A DNA stretch of 64,000 nucleotides from Mycobacterium sp. 852002-51057_SCH5723018 (lineage in GTDB: Bacteria; Actinomycetota; Actinomycetes; Mycobacteriales; Mycobacteriaceae), in assembly GCF_001667035.1 (NCBI RefSeq), contig NZ_LZIR01000085.1, forward strand, positions 1 through 64,000, in the 5' to 3' direction. This document shows, piece by piece, positions 26,202 through 34,581 of this stretch; position 1 is the stretch's first letter; the number at the start of each line of letters is the position of its first letter. The notes under the pieces are model-generated. The model ran no database searches and was not told the origin of the DNA. It saw nothing but the letters and a program-made list of their open reading frames with translations. A program made the position numbers and the translations under genes.

Positions 26202-27086
26202 ATGACGCCTGTGCCTGACCTGAACCGCCGTGCGGTACTGCGTATGGGCGCCGGTGCCAGTGCGGCGGCCGCGGGCGCGTGGGTTCTGAGCGCGCTGCTG
26301 GATCCGCTCGAGCCGCACGCGGCGCCCGCGCCGCAGGCCCCCGCCCCGTTCGAGCCGTCGGCGGCCGGCAGCACCCTGCCCAACCGGTTGACCGGCTCGT
26401 TCGTCTCCGCGGCGCGCGGCGGCGTCAAGACCAACTGGGTGATCGCCCTGCCCCCCGGGCAGAAGGCCGAAGCCGGCGCCCTCCGTCCGGTCATCGCGCT
26501 GCACGGCAAGGACGGCGACGCCAACATGATGCTGGACTGCGGTGCCGAGAAGGCACTGGCCCAATTGGTCAAGCAAGGCAAGCCGCCGTTCGCTGTGGTG
26601 GGCGTCGACGGTGGCAGCAACAGCTACTGGCACCGAAGGGCATCCGGCGAGGACCCCGGCGCGATGGTGCTCGAAGAGCTGTTGCCGATGCTGTCGTCGA
26701 TGGGTTTCGACACCTCCCGGGTTGGCTTCCTGGGGTGGTCGATGGGTGGTTACGGGGCGCTGCGCCTGGGTGCCAAGCTGGGTCCGGCGCGCACGGCCGG
26801 GATCTGCGCGATCAGCCCGGCGCTCTACACCTCGTTCACCGGCAGTGAGGCGGGCGCGTTCGACAGCTACGACGACTGGGTGCAAAACAGCGTGACGGGC
26901 TTGCCCGCGCTCAACCAGATTCCGTTGCGGGTGGACTGCGGCACCTTCGACCGCTTCTATTTCGCCACAAGACAATTCGTGAGCCAGCTGAAGACACCTC
27001 CGGCAGGCAGCTTCGCCCTGGGCGGACACGACATCGGCTACTGGCGAACGCAATTGCCTGGCGAGCTGGCCTGGATGGCGACCTAG
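26202..27086 (+). CDS. Tat-exported esterase, alpha/beta hydrolase (Rv0519c-like)
   Basis: This 294-residue secreted hydrolase begins with a twin-arginine signal (LNRRAVLRMGAG followed by an Ala-rich core). The hydrolase domain has the nucleophile elbow FLGWSMGGYGALRLG near residues 181-195, an HGKDGDAN oxyanion region and a C-terminal GGHDIGYW carrying the likely catalytic His. It resembles the esterase D/mycolyltransferase-like fold, and the substrate is unknown. GGCGGGG precedes the ATG. In M. tuberculosis Rv0519c lies beside the acyltransferase Rv0517 and GDSL protein Rv0518, as here. Confidence 0.85.
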   Translation: MTPVPDLNRRAVLRMGAGASAAAAGAWVLSALLDPLEPHAAPAPQAPAPFEPSAAGSTLPNRLTGSFVSAARGGVKTNWVIALPPGQKAEAGALRPVIALHGKDGDANMMLDCGAEKALAQLVKQGKPPFAVVGVDGGSNSYWHRRASGEDPGAMVLEELLPMLSSMGFDTSRVGFLGWSMGGYGALRLGAKLGPARTAGICAISPALYTSFTGSEAGAFDSYDDWVQNSVTGLPALNQIPLRVDCGTFDRFYFATRQFVSQLKTPPAGSFALGGHDIGYWRTQLPGELAWMAT

Positions 27087-27095
27087 CCCACGCAT

Positions 27096-29258
27096 ATGAC
27101 AGTCCGGCAGGAAGACACCGCCAGCAGCCCACGTCGAGTGGAGCGGCGGGCTTCCCGGAACGGATTTCGCCCGGACATCGAGGGCCTGCGTGCGGTCGCG
27201 GTGATCGCGGTCGTGCTCTACCACGCGGGCGTGCCGGGCGTCGCGGGCGGCTACATCGGTGTGGACGTCTTCTTCGTCATCTCCGGCTTCCTGATCACCG
27301 GGCTGTTGTGGCGCGAGGTCAGCACCACCAATACCGTTGCGCTCGGCCGCTTCTACGGCGCGCGTGCCCGGCGCCTGCTGCCGGCCGCGGCCACCGTCGG
27401 CGTCGCCACCGCGCTCGCTGCGGCCATCGCGCTGCCGCCGCTGCAGGCGCGCAGCGTCTTCGCCGACGGCATCGCCAGTGCCCTGTACGTCGGCAACTAC
27501 CGCTTCGCCACCCAGGGCACCGACTACCTGGCGTCGGACCTGCCGCCTTCGCCGTTCCAGCACTACTGGTCGCTGGGCGTCGAGGAGCAGTTCTACCTGG
27601 TGTGGCCGGTGCTGATCATCGGCACCGCGTGGGCGGTGCGGCGCGTGCGCGCGAGCGCCGCATCACGGGCCGTCCCGTACGCGGTGGTCCTGGGGCTGGT
27701 CGGGGCGGCGTCGCTGGTGGCCGCCGTGCTGTGGACCCGCACGTCGCCGGCGTGGGCGTTCTTCTCGCTACCCACCCGCGCCTGGGAGCTGGCGGCCGGC
27801 GGGCTGGTGGCCCTCTCGATCGGGCACTGGCGCAGGCTGCCCCTGCTGCCCGCGTCGATCGCGGGATGGGGCGGTCTGGTCCTGATCGCGGTCACCTGCA
27901 TCCAGCTGGGCCGCGGCACGCCATACCCCGGCACCGCGGCGCTGCTGCCCGTGCTGGGCGCCGCGCTGGTGATCGGCGGGGGTTGCGCCACCGGCGGGCT
28001 GGGCGCCGGCCGGCTGCTGTGCCATCCGGCGATGCGGGCCATCGGGCGGGTGTCGTACTCGTGGTACCTGTGGCACTGGCCGGTGCTGCTGCTCATGCCG
28101 CAGCTGCTGGGCGAGCCCGCGGGCCTGCCGGCCCGGCTGTCGGCGACCGCCGTGTCCGGTGGGCTTGCCGTGATCACCTTGCACTTGGTGGAAAACCCCG
28201 GCCGGTTCGCCGCGGCCCTGCGCAGCTCGGTGAGGTCCAGCCTGCTGGTGGCCGGAGCCGCCAGCGGGGTCGCCGCGTGCGCCTGCGTGCTGCTGCTGGC
28301 GCTGGTACCGGTGCCGGCCGGCCACGGGGTCGCCGCCCAGAAGGCCAACATCGCCACGCTGCCGCCGCCGAACGTCGTCGCCGTCAGCCCGCAGGAGGCG
28401 GCGGTCAACCAGGCCTTCGCTCAGGTTCGCGACGCGTTGGCGGTGTCGGCGGGCCTGCGCGCGGTCCCGTCCAACCTCGACCCTCCGCTCGCCACAGCGC
28501 CCGCCGACAAGGCGGCCGTCTTCGTCAACGGCTGCGTGCGATCGTGGCGGGAGGTGGGCCAGGGCGAGTGCGCGACGGGTGATATCGCGTCGCCGACGAG
28601 GGTGGCCCTGGTCGGCGATTCGCACGCCGCGATGTGGGAGCCGGCGTTCCGGCAGGTCGCCGAGCAGCGGCACTGGCGGCTGGAGACGCTGGCCAAGGTG
28701 ACCTGCCCGCTGCAGCAACTGCACATCGTCAGCCCGTATCTGGGCCGCGAGTACGCCGAGTGCGAGCAGTGGCGCGGCGAGATCGTGGATCGGTTGAAGG
28801 CCGAGCGTCCGGGCCTCGTCGTGCTGGACGTGAGTCGGCGCTACGGCGCCGATTTCGGCTTCACGTCGTACGACCCGGCGTGGCTCGACACCCTGGGCCG
28901 CACGGTGTCGCAGTTACGACAGATCGGCGCGACCGTCCTGGTCCTCGGCCCCGTCCCGGACCCGCACGGCTCGGTGCCCGCCTGCCTGTCCGGACATCTC
29001 GGTGACGCAGGGGCCTGCGCGCCGGCGCGGCCGGCCGCGGTCGACGACGGCGGTATCGGCGCCGAGCGGGCGGCGACCGCCGCCGCCGGCGGGCACTACG
29101 CCGACCTGACCGACCTGTTCTGCACCCCCGACCGTTGCCCGGTGATCGTCGGCAACACCCTGGTTTTCCGCGACGACAACCACGTGACAACCGAATACGC
29201 GCGGCTGCTGACACCCGCGGTCGGTGCGCTGGCGGACCGCGCCGTGAGCGGCGGCTGA
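27096..29258 (+). CDS. Acyltransferase 3 with C-terminal SGNH domain (OafA type)
   Basis: This 720-residue membrane O-acyltransferase opens with FRPDIEGLRAVAVIAVVLYHAG (residues 25-46, catalytic-type His), then DVFFVISGFLITGLL and further helices up to about residue 415. An extracytoplasmic SGNH domain follows: VALVGDSHAAMWEPAF (block I) near residue 500 and RDDNHVTTEYARLL (the Asp-x-x-His block). Such fusions acetylate or otherwise acylate surface sugars, and the acceptor here is not known. It starts nine bases after the esterase stop, so the two are probably co-transcribed. Corresponds to Rv0517 by position. Confidence 0.9.
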   Translation: MTVRQEDTASSPRRVERRASRNGFRPDIEGLRAVAVIAVVLYHAGVPGVAGGYIGVDVFFVISGFLITGLLWREVSTTNTVALGRFYGARARRLLPAAATVGVATALAAAIALPPLQARSVFADGIASALYVGNYRFATQGTDYLASDLPPSPFQHYWSLGVEEQFYLVWPVLIIGTAWAVRRVRASAASRAVPYAVVLGLVGAASLVAAVLWTRTSPAWAFFSLPTRAWELAAGGLVALSIGHWRRLPLLPASIAGWGGLVLIAVTCIQLGRGTPYPGTAALLPVLGAALVIGGGCATGGLGAGRLLCHPAMRAIGRVSYSWYLWHWPVLLLMPQLLGEPAGLPARLSATAVSGGLAVITLHLVENPGRFAAALRSSVRSSLLVAGAASGVAACACVLLLALVPVPAGHGVAAQKANIATLPPPNVVAVSPQEAAVNQAFAQVRDALAVSAGLRAVPSNLDPPLATAPADKAAVFVNGCVRSWREVGQGECATGDIASPTRVALVGDSHAAMWEPAFRQVAEQRHWRLETLAKVTCPLQQLHIVSPYLGREYAECEQWRGEIVDRLKAERPGLVVLDVSRRYGADFGFTSYDPAWLDTLGRTVSQLRQIGATVLVLGPVPDPHGSVPACLSGHLGDAGACAPARPAAVDDGGIGAERAATAAAGGHYADLTDLFCTPDRCPVIVGNTLVFRDDNHVTTEYARLLTPAVGALADRAVSGG

Positions 29259-29335
29259 CCCATGGGTGAGGAAGTAATGAACTTGTCGCCGCGGACGAAC
29301 GTCAGATCAGTGAAAGGTGTTTGGAGGTTTAAGAG

Positions 29336-29452
29336 ATGACTCCCCTGCTGCTGGCTTGCATTGCGGCCGCCACGCCAGTCGTTGGCGTCGGCCTGATGCA
29401 CTTGCAAGCGCGTCTAGAGCAATGGGACTACGAGCGCCACGCCGAAGACTGA
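29336..29452 (+). CDS. Conserved 38-residue membrane micro-protein
   Basis: The peptide has a hydrophobic start (TPLLLACIAAATPVVGVGL) and ends with HLQARLEQWDYERHAED. From memory, similar tiny proteins with this tail occur in many mycobacteria. A strong GGAGG site lies eight bases before the ATG. The gene stands alone between the acyltransferase and the convergent GDSL gene. It probably spans or lies on the membrane. No function is known to me. Confidence 0.75.
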   Translation: MTPLLLACIAAATPVVGVGLMHLQARLEQWDYERHAED

Positions 29453-29495
29453 GGCGCTAAAGACCTTGTGCGGCCGGCGTTTTGCCGGCGCCCAC

Positions 29496-30191
29496 TCACC
29501 GAGATAACTGCATGCCGATCAGCGGTGCGATCTTCTCCGCCAGATACTCGTGTCCGGCGTCGTTGGGATGCACGCCATCCGGGCCGATCAGGTCGGGCCG
29601 GTCGACGAACCAGCGGTCGCCGATCGGATCGACGAACGTCGCCCCCGCCGCGCGGGCCGTGGCGTTGAGCACGTCGCGAACCTGCAGCATCGGCTCGGGT
29701 ACATCGGCGGTCGGCCACGGCGGCCCGATCACCAGCAACCTCGCGTTCGGGGCAAACCTGCGGGCCAGATCGAAGGCGTCGCGGGCCTTGCCGGCCAACA
29801 GCCCCAGATCGACGCCCTGGTCGTTGCGGGAGCCGAAGAACACCACCAGCGCGTCGTCGGGCTTGACCGCCCTGGCCGTCAGGTCCTCGAAGATGCTGTC
29901 GTGGTCGCCGGGCACCACATAGCCGGCTCTGCCCTCGGCCGCCACGTCGGCGGCGATCCGCAGGCCGCGCTGGGCGAGCGTGTGCCAGGCCAGCGCGGTC
30001 CACGATTTCGGGCCCAGGCCGCCCTCGTCGGTGCCGGTGGTATAGGAGTCGCCGACCACCGCGACGTGGTTGAGGCGGGAATCCAGGGTGAGCGTGTCGT
30101 AGGCCCGTACCTGCGGCGGGTGCGCCGGCTGCTCAAGCACGACGCCCACCGCGAGGATGAGGCCGACGATGAACGTGGCCAGACGACTCAC
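29496..30191 (-). CDS. Exported GDSL/SGNH hydrolase (Rv0518-like)
   Basis: This 231-residue protein has an N-terminal signal or anchor (LATFIVGLILAVGVVL) and an SGNH hydrolase domain: block I VAVVGDSYTTG near residues 41-51, block III VVFFGSRNDQG and block V GPDGVHPNDAGHEYLA with catalytic Asp and His. It probably cleaves an ester outside the membrane. The GTG at 30191 is preferred because GGAGG lies five bases before it and it gives the length remembered for Rv0518. An ATG at 30230 is in frame upstream. Confidence 0.85.
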   Translation of the reverse strand: MSRLATFIVGLILAVGVVLEQPAHPPQVRAYDTLTLDSRLNHVAVVGDSYTTGTDEGGLGPKSWTALAWHTLAQRGLRIAADVAAEGRAGYVVPGDHDSIFEDLTARAVKPDDALVVFFGSRNDQGVDLGLLAGKARDAFDLARRFAPNARLLVIGPPWPTADVPEPMLQVRDVLNATARAAGATFVDPIGDRWFVDRPDLIGPDGVHPNDAGHEYLAEKIAPLIGMQLSR

Positions 30192-30359
30192 TACTACCTC
30201 CACGGGGAATCGCATCGTCGGGTGCCGCATCCAAATTCAACGGAATCGTACGAGGAAACGGCGCGAACCCGGCGTCAACCCGCTCGAGCGCGGCCGGCCG
30301 CTCCCGCCATGGTAGCGACGGGTCCTGGTTGCGACCCGGTGCGCCCACCGAGGTGAACG

Positions 30360-31637
30360 TCACACCGCGCGCGCCGAAACCGGCTCCCGCCCACCGTCGA
30401 TGGGATGCAGCTTGGTGCTCACCGGCTCGGGGGCTGCGTCCTTCTCGTCGACCTTCTCGTCGACCTTCTCGTCGACCTTCTCGTCGTAGACGGGCCGGAC
30501 GTCGACCATCCTGCGCATCCAGCGCCGCGCGGGCTCTTCGACCAGGTGATACAGCAGGACGGAAAGACCCACCGCGATCGCCAGCAAGGCGATGACGTTC
30601 CATTTCCACGGTGAATCCTGCGGCGTGAGCTCGAACTCTTCGACGGCCCATCCCCAGGCGGTGTGCACCAACTCATGGACCATGTAAAGGCAGAACGAGA
30701 TCTGCCCGCCGTACACCATCACCCGCGTCGACAAGATTCGCGGCAGGCTGCCCACGCCGATCGCCAGCGTTATCACCAGCGGAACGAACAGCGCGTCGAC
30801 CACCCCGCCGCTGTCGTTCTCCACGACTCCGTTGATCGGGTGCGCGTCGAACCAGTACAGGATGGCGACCATGGCCGCCAGGAGGAGCAGGGCCAGGTAC
30901 CCGGACAGTCGGCGCGCGCGATCGGTCAGCCGCAGCCTGCGCACGGCGGCGCAGGCCAGCGCACCCGCGGTGAACTGCGTCACGATGCGCGGAAGCCAGC
31001 TCCACGGCGTGTAGAACTGGCCGCTGGCCAGCAGCATCAACACCGGCGGCAGTGACGCCGCGAAGGCCAGCAGGATCAGCCCGCGAGCCCTGGTGGCCTG
31101 CTTCATCCGCAACACCACCAGCACCAGCACGCCGAAGAACAGATAGGCCAGCCATTCCGCGCTGATCGACCAGGCCGGCCCGTCCCAGCTGGAGCCGTCG
31201 AAGAACGGCTCAAACCACAACTGCACGAGCAGGATCTGCCGCACGTAGCTGACCGCGGTGAGCTGACCGGCATCCGGCGAGGGCACGTGACCGACGTGCA
31301 GGGTGAAGATCACCCACAGGGCGGCGAGGTGCAACGTCACCAGGTACACCGGCCACACCCTGGCCAGCCGCAACCACAGGAAGTGCAGGGTGGCGCGCGG
31401 TGAAAACGACCGGCCCATGCGGTCGAGGTAATTCCAGGTCAGCACGAATCCGCTGAGGATGAAGAAGAGGTCGACGCCCTGGGCGCCGCAGTTGAGCAGC
31501 GGCGCCAGCGCGTCGCGGAAATCCGGCGACGCATCGGCCAGCATCGGACGGAAGTGGAACAGCACCACCCACAGCGCGGCGACGATGCGGAGTCCCGTCA
31601 GGGCCTTGATCTCTCCCCTGATCTCTCCGGTGCGCAC
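30360..31637 (-). CDS. Acyltransferase 3 family membrane protein with DEKV-repeat tail
   Basis: This 425-residue, about ten-helix protein of the acyltransferase 3 family starts IKALTGLRIVAALWVVLFHFRPML (catalytic-type His near residue 26) and has GVDLFFILSGFVLTWNYLDR. It lacks a C-terminal SGNH domain, unlike the protein encoded at 27-29 kb. The tail after the last helix contains DEKV repeated in tandem, encoded by a 12-base repeat. The GTG at 31637 has GGAAAG upstream and fits the family N-terminus, and the open frame beyond it is Arg/Pro-rich shadow. The acceptor is probably a cell-wall or exported glycan or lipid. Confidence 0.85.
   Translation of the reverse strand: MRTGEIRGEIKALTGLRIVAALWVVLFHFRPMLADASPDFRDALAPLLNCGAQGVDLFFILSGFVLTWNYLDRMGRSFSPRATLHFLWLRLARVWPVYLVTLHLAALWVIFTLHVGHVPSPDAGQLTAVSYVRQILLVQLWFEPFFDGSSWDGPAWSISAEWLAYLFFGVLVLVVLRMKQATRARGLILLAFAASLPPVLMLLASGQFYTPWSWLPRIVTQFTAGALACAAVRRLRLTDRARRLSGYLALLLLAAMVAILYWFDAHPINGVVENDSGGVVDALFVPLVITLAIGVGSLPRILSTRVMVYGGQISFCLYMVHELVHTAWGWAVEEFELTPQDSPWKWNVIALLAIAVGLSVLLYHLVEEPARRWMRRMVDVRPVYDEKVDEKVDEKVDEKDAAPEPVSTKLHPIDGGREPVSARAV
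30441..30486. repeat. 12-bp tandem repeat in acyltransferase 3' end
   Basis: The unit CTTCTCGTCGAC is repeated nearly four times with no base changes. On the coding strand it gives DEKV repeats in the cytoplasmic tail. Because the unit is a multiple of three, copy number can change without loss of frame. Confidence 0.9.
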
Positions 31638-31918
31638 GATGCTCTTTCCGCCTGGACTGTGCCGTCTCGTTCGCCTCTGGATTGCCCCCCGACCAGCAAT
31701 CGGCAGCCCTGGCAGCCTAACAGCGGGAACGCGGCGATGGCGGGAGGGGCGGTGGTGTGGCACGCGGTCCCGCCGGGCCGAAGGGCGGGCCACGGCGTTG
31801 CTTTGGCCTGCGCAGAGCCCCCGAAAGTCGCTTCTTAGCAAAGAGTTAGAGCCGGCTTTCGGTCCCCTTAGGTTTTGCGGGCACTGTTGAGGACAGGTTT
31901 CCGGGAAGTGGGGCACTC

Positions 31919-32365
31919 ATGACTATCGCAGACGTCGCGACTCGCCGAGGGTACGGCACCTTCGACTGCGATGGCGCCCAGATCCGGGCGCAGTGTCGTC
32001 ACCTGGCGACGGTGGTGACCGTCCGCGGCGACGTCGACACCGTCAACGTCGACCGCCTGGGTGAGCACATCCGGCGCTTCATCACCGGCAGCAATCCGCT
32101 CGTGCTCGACCTGAGCGACGTGAGTCACTTTGCCGCGGCCGGGATTTCGCTCCTGCACGACGTCGACGATCAATGCCGCGCGGCCGGGTTGGAGTGGACG
32201 TTGGTCGCCGGCCCGGCGGTCGTCGAGCTGCTGGGCGACGGCTCCGCAGACGGCGAGGCCATGTTTCCGGTCACCCGCTCGGTCTGTGAGGCGCTCCGTA
32301 ACCTGGCCGACGCCATCGTCAGCCGCCGCCAGCTGGTGCTGCCGCTGATCAAGAAGTCGGCCTAG
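31919..32365 (+). CDS. STAS-domain anti-anti-sigma-factor-like protein (Rv0516c-like)
   Basis: This 148-residue STAS protein has the core VVTVRGDVDTVNVDRLGEHI and VLDLSDVSHFAAAGISLL. In SpoIIAA-type proteins the Asp-Ser-Ser of this loop carries the phosphorylated Ser, but here the three positions are Ala (residues 72-74), so the classical switch is missing. The M. tuberculosis orthologue Rv0516c is known to be phosphorylated by PknD on Thr2, and the MT start is kept here. It probably controls an anti-sigma factor or related partner. Its 3' end overlaps the convergent AraC-family gene by 17 bases. Confidence 0.88.
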   Translation: MTIADVATRRGYGTFDCDGAQIRAQCRHLATVVTVRGDVDTVNVDRLGEHIRRFITGSNPLVLDLSDVSHFAAAGISLLHDVDDQCRAAGLEWTLVAGPAVVELLGDGSADGEAMFPVTRSVCEALRNLADAIVSRRQLVLPLIKKSA

Positions 32366-33296
32366 AGCGGAACGTGTTGCGATAGCCCTGTGGTGACACC
32401 CCGGCGGCGCGTCTGAACTGCTCCCGGAAGCTGGACGCCGACGGGAAGCCGACGTGGTGGGCGATGCATTCGACGCTGTCGGGTGTGCGTTCCAGCAATT
32501 CCTGCGCGTGGCGGATCCGCACGCCGGTGAGCCACTGCATGGGCGTTTGGCCCGTCTCCGCCTGGAATCGACGGTTGAGGGTCCGGATGCTGGTGGACGC
32601 CTGGGCCGCGATATCGCCGAGATTGAGTTCTTGGTGGGCGTGTTCTTCGATCCAGGCCAGCAGCGCAGCGAGTTCGGTGTTGGCGGGCCGCCGGTTGCGC
32701 ACGATGAACTGCGCCTGTCCGCCGCTGCGGTGCAGTGGCGCCACCGCCAGCCTCGCAGCGTCCGCCGCGACCGCCGACCCGTAGTCTCGCGCAACCAGGT
32801 GCAGGCACAGGTCCAGTCCCGCGGAGGCGCCGGCGGAGGTCAGGACCGTGCCTTCGTCGACGTAGAGCACGTCGGCGTCGAGGGTGACGGCGGGGAACGC
32901 GACCCCGAACTGGTCCGCGGCCAACCAGTGCGTCGTCGCCCGTTTGCCGTCGAGGATCCCGGCCGCCGCGAGCGTGAATGCGCCAGTGCAGATCGACGCG
33001 ATCCGAATGCCCTTGGCGTACGCGTCTTTCAGCGCCGCGATGACCTCGCGAGGGGCCGGCGCCGTGACATCGCTGCGGCCCGGTACGACGACGGAATCCG
33101 CCTCTGCGATCGAGTCGATGCCGTACTCGGTCGCTATCCGCATAGGGCCTGCGGTTACCACCGGTTCGGTACCGCACACGCGGACGTCGTATCCGGGGCG
33201 GCCGTCGGGTAGGCGGGTCCGGCCGAAGACCTCAACCGGTGTCGCGAGATCGAAGGCGATGCTGTCCGGCAGCGCCACCACGACGACCCGATGCAC
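32349..33296 (-). CDS. GlxA-type AraC regulator (DJ-1/PfpI + HTH)
   Basis: This 315-residue regulator has an N-terminal DJ-1/PfpI-like sensor domain (VVVALPDSIAFDLATPVEVFG at the start, ASICTGAFTLAAAGILDG at the nucleophile elbow near residue 100). The C-terminal AraC DNA-binding domain contains ASTSIRTLNRRFQAETGQTPMQWL and the second helix pair CIAHHVGFPSASSFREQFRRAAG. It is divergent from a stand-alone DJ-1 protein 68 bases away, its likely target. The ligand is unknown. An ATG starts the gene. Confidence 0.92.
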   Translation of the reverse strand: MHRVVVVALPDSIAFDLATPVEVFGRTRLPDGRPGYDVRVCGTEPVVTAGPMRIATEYGIDSIAEADSVVVPGRSDVTAPAPREVIAALKDAYAKGIRIASICTGAFTLAAAGILDGKRATTHWLAADQFGVAFPAVTLDADVLYVDEGTVLTSAGASAGLDLCLHLVARDYGSAVAADAARLAVAPLHRSGGQAQFIVRNRRPANTELAALLAWIEEHAHQELNLGDIAAQASTSIRTLNRRFQAETGQTPMQWLTGVRIRHAQELLERTPDSVECIAHHVGFPSASSFREQFRRAAGVSPQGYRNTFRSRPTS

Positions 33297-33364
33297 GTTG
33301 GCAATATACCGGCGGCATATGACTCTCTGGCCACTGGTCTGCGGATCGGGCGTAGGCGATCGTT

Positions 33365-34027
33365 GTGCGCGTGCATGCGCAGATCGTGTTGTTCGACGGG
33401 TTCGACCCGCTCGATGTCATCGCCCCGTTCGAAATACTTTGCGCGGGCAGCGACGCGGTGGGCGGCGATCTCGTCGTGGAGCTGGTTTCGGCCGAGGGCC
33501 AGCGCGAAGTCGTCAGCGGCACCCGACGTTTGGTGCTCGCGGCGGCCGCTCGGCTGGACGCGGCCAGACCGGGGTATGTGGTGGTTCCGGGTGCCAGCGG
33601 GCCGATCGCCGGGGATCCCGACGACGGGGTTGTGACGATCCCGGTGCTGCTGGCCCGGGCAGCCGAGACGGCGCTGACGCCGTTGATGCGCGAGGCGTTC
33701 GACAATCCCGCGGTCACCGTGGCGACCGTTTGCGGCGGCTCGGTGGCGTTGGCCATGAGCGGGCTGATCGAGGGCCGCCACGCGGTCACCCATCACCTCG
33801 GCATGGACCTCCTCGAGGCGACCGGAGTGCACTCCGTGCGGGCGCGGGTGGTCGACGACGGCGACCTGATCAGCGCCGGTGGGGTCACGTCCGGCCTGGA
33901 CCTGGCGCTGTATCTGTTGGAGCGCTCCTACGGGCCGAGGATCGCGCGCGCCGTCGAGCAACTGTTCGAGTACGAACGCCGCGGCACGGTGTGGAAGCCG
34001 GCCGGGCGCGAACCAGTGGAGGTTTGA
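33365..34027 (+). CDS. DJ-1/PfpI-family protein
   Basis: This 220-residue class I glutamine amidotransferase-like protein has VLFDGFDPLDVIAPFEIL at the N-terminus and the nucleophile elbow VATVCGGSVALAMSGLIEG with Cys near residue 122. THHLGMDLL and GGVTSGLDLALYLLER complete the family pattern. Relatives include isonitrile hydratases and regulators without DNA-binding parts. It starts at GTG and is divergent from the GlxA-type regulator. A 98-residue gene begins at the base after its stop. Confidence 0.88.
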   Translation: MRVHAQIVLFDGFDPLDVIAPFEILCAGSDAVGGDLVVELVSAEGQREVVSGTRRLVLAAAARLDAARPGYVVVPGASGPIAGDPDDGVVTIPVLLARAAETALTPLMREAFDNPAVTVATVCGGSVALAMSGLIEGRHAVTHHLGMDLLEATGVHSVRARVVDDGDLISAGGVTSGLDLALYLLERSYGPRIARAVEQLFEYERRGTVWKPAGREPVEV

Positions 34028-34324
34028 ATGAGCGTGTTCGGCGATTGGGACGTGACGATCAAGACGCCGATCGGCTCTCTGGCGGTCCGCTACAGCTTCA
34101 GACAGACCGTTGACGGCGCCGTCGGCACGGCCACCTACAAGGGTGACACCGTTGCGCTGCAGGACATCTGGATCGACCGGGACCGGGTGACCTGGCGGCA
34201 GAATGTGACGCGACCGATGCGCCTCAACTTGGCTTTCGATGTGATCCTCGACGGCGACACGCTGGCCGGCCACTCCCGAGCCGGTCGGCTGCCACGGTCC
34301 GCCGTGGCCGGCAAGCGACTCTAA
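34028..34324 (+). CDS. Small conserved protein of unknown function, 98 residues
   Basis: I do not recognise a family. The protein is soluble and beta-strand-rich by appearance (GDWDVTIKTPIGSLAVRYSF, then TATYKGDTVALQDIWI and NLAFDVILDGDTLAGHSR). It resembles small lipocalin-like or DUF domains in which a ligand or partner is bound, but no catalytic motif is seen. The ATG follows the DJ-1 gene's TGA with no gap, so they are translationally linked. Its 3' end overlaps the convergent small membrane protein by four bases. Confidence 0.65.
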   Translation: MSVFGDWDVTIKTPIGSLAVRYSFRQTVDGAVGTATYKGDTVALQDIWIDRDRVTWRQNVTRPMRLNLAFDVILDGDTLAGHSRAGRLPRSAVAGKRL

Positions 34325-34581
34325 GGGGTGTTCGGCCTGACGCGCCGCTCCCGCAGCAGCCGGGCGATTCCCAGCACCGCCAGCACCCCGGCGGCCGTCA
34401 CCAGCAGCATGGTCAGCAACAGCAGCTGCGGGTTATAGACCAGCGACGTCGTGGCAGGCTGCCCGTCGGCGATGGGCGCCACGCCGCGAATGTGGCGCGC
34501 GTGCAACCAGCTCACGGCCCCGCCGACCAGCGCGGCGCAGGCCAGGCCCAGTTCGACCAGGGCGCGGAATCGGGCCATCAT
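34321..34581 (-). CDS. Small two-helix membrane protein
   Basis: This 86-residue protein has two hydrophobic segments (LVELGLACAALVGGAVSWL at the N-terminus and LLLLTMLLVTAAGVLAVLGIARLL near the C-terminus) with a short external loop. It starts by ATGA overlap with the stop of the DUF3093-like gene. An ATG three bases on is equally possible. Position matches Rv0514 in M. tuberculosis. Function unknown. Confidence 0.75.
   Translation of the reverse strand: MMARFRALVELGLACAALVGGAVSWLHARHIRGVAPIADGQPATTSLVYNPQLLLLTMLLVTAAGVLAVLGIARLLRERRVRPNTP

Noticed and set aside
30133..30359. Continuation of an open frame between the GDSL and acyltransferase genes
   Set aside because: The text is Arg-rich and lacks a start with a ribosome site. 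It is best read as intergenic sequence plus shadow.
30441..30486. Regulatory iteron cluster
   Set aside because: The repeats are in frame inside a gene and encode a regular DEKV tail. There is no origin or initiator gene nearby.
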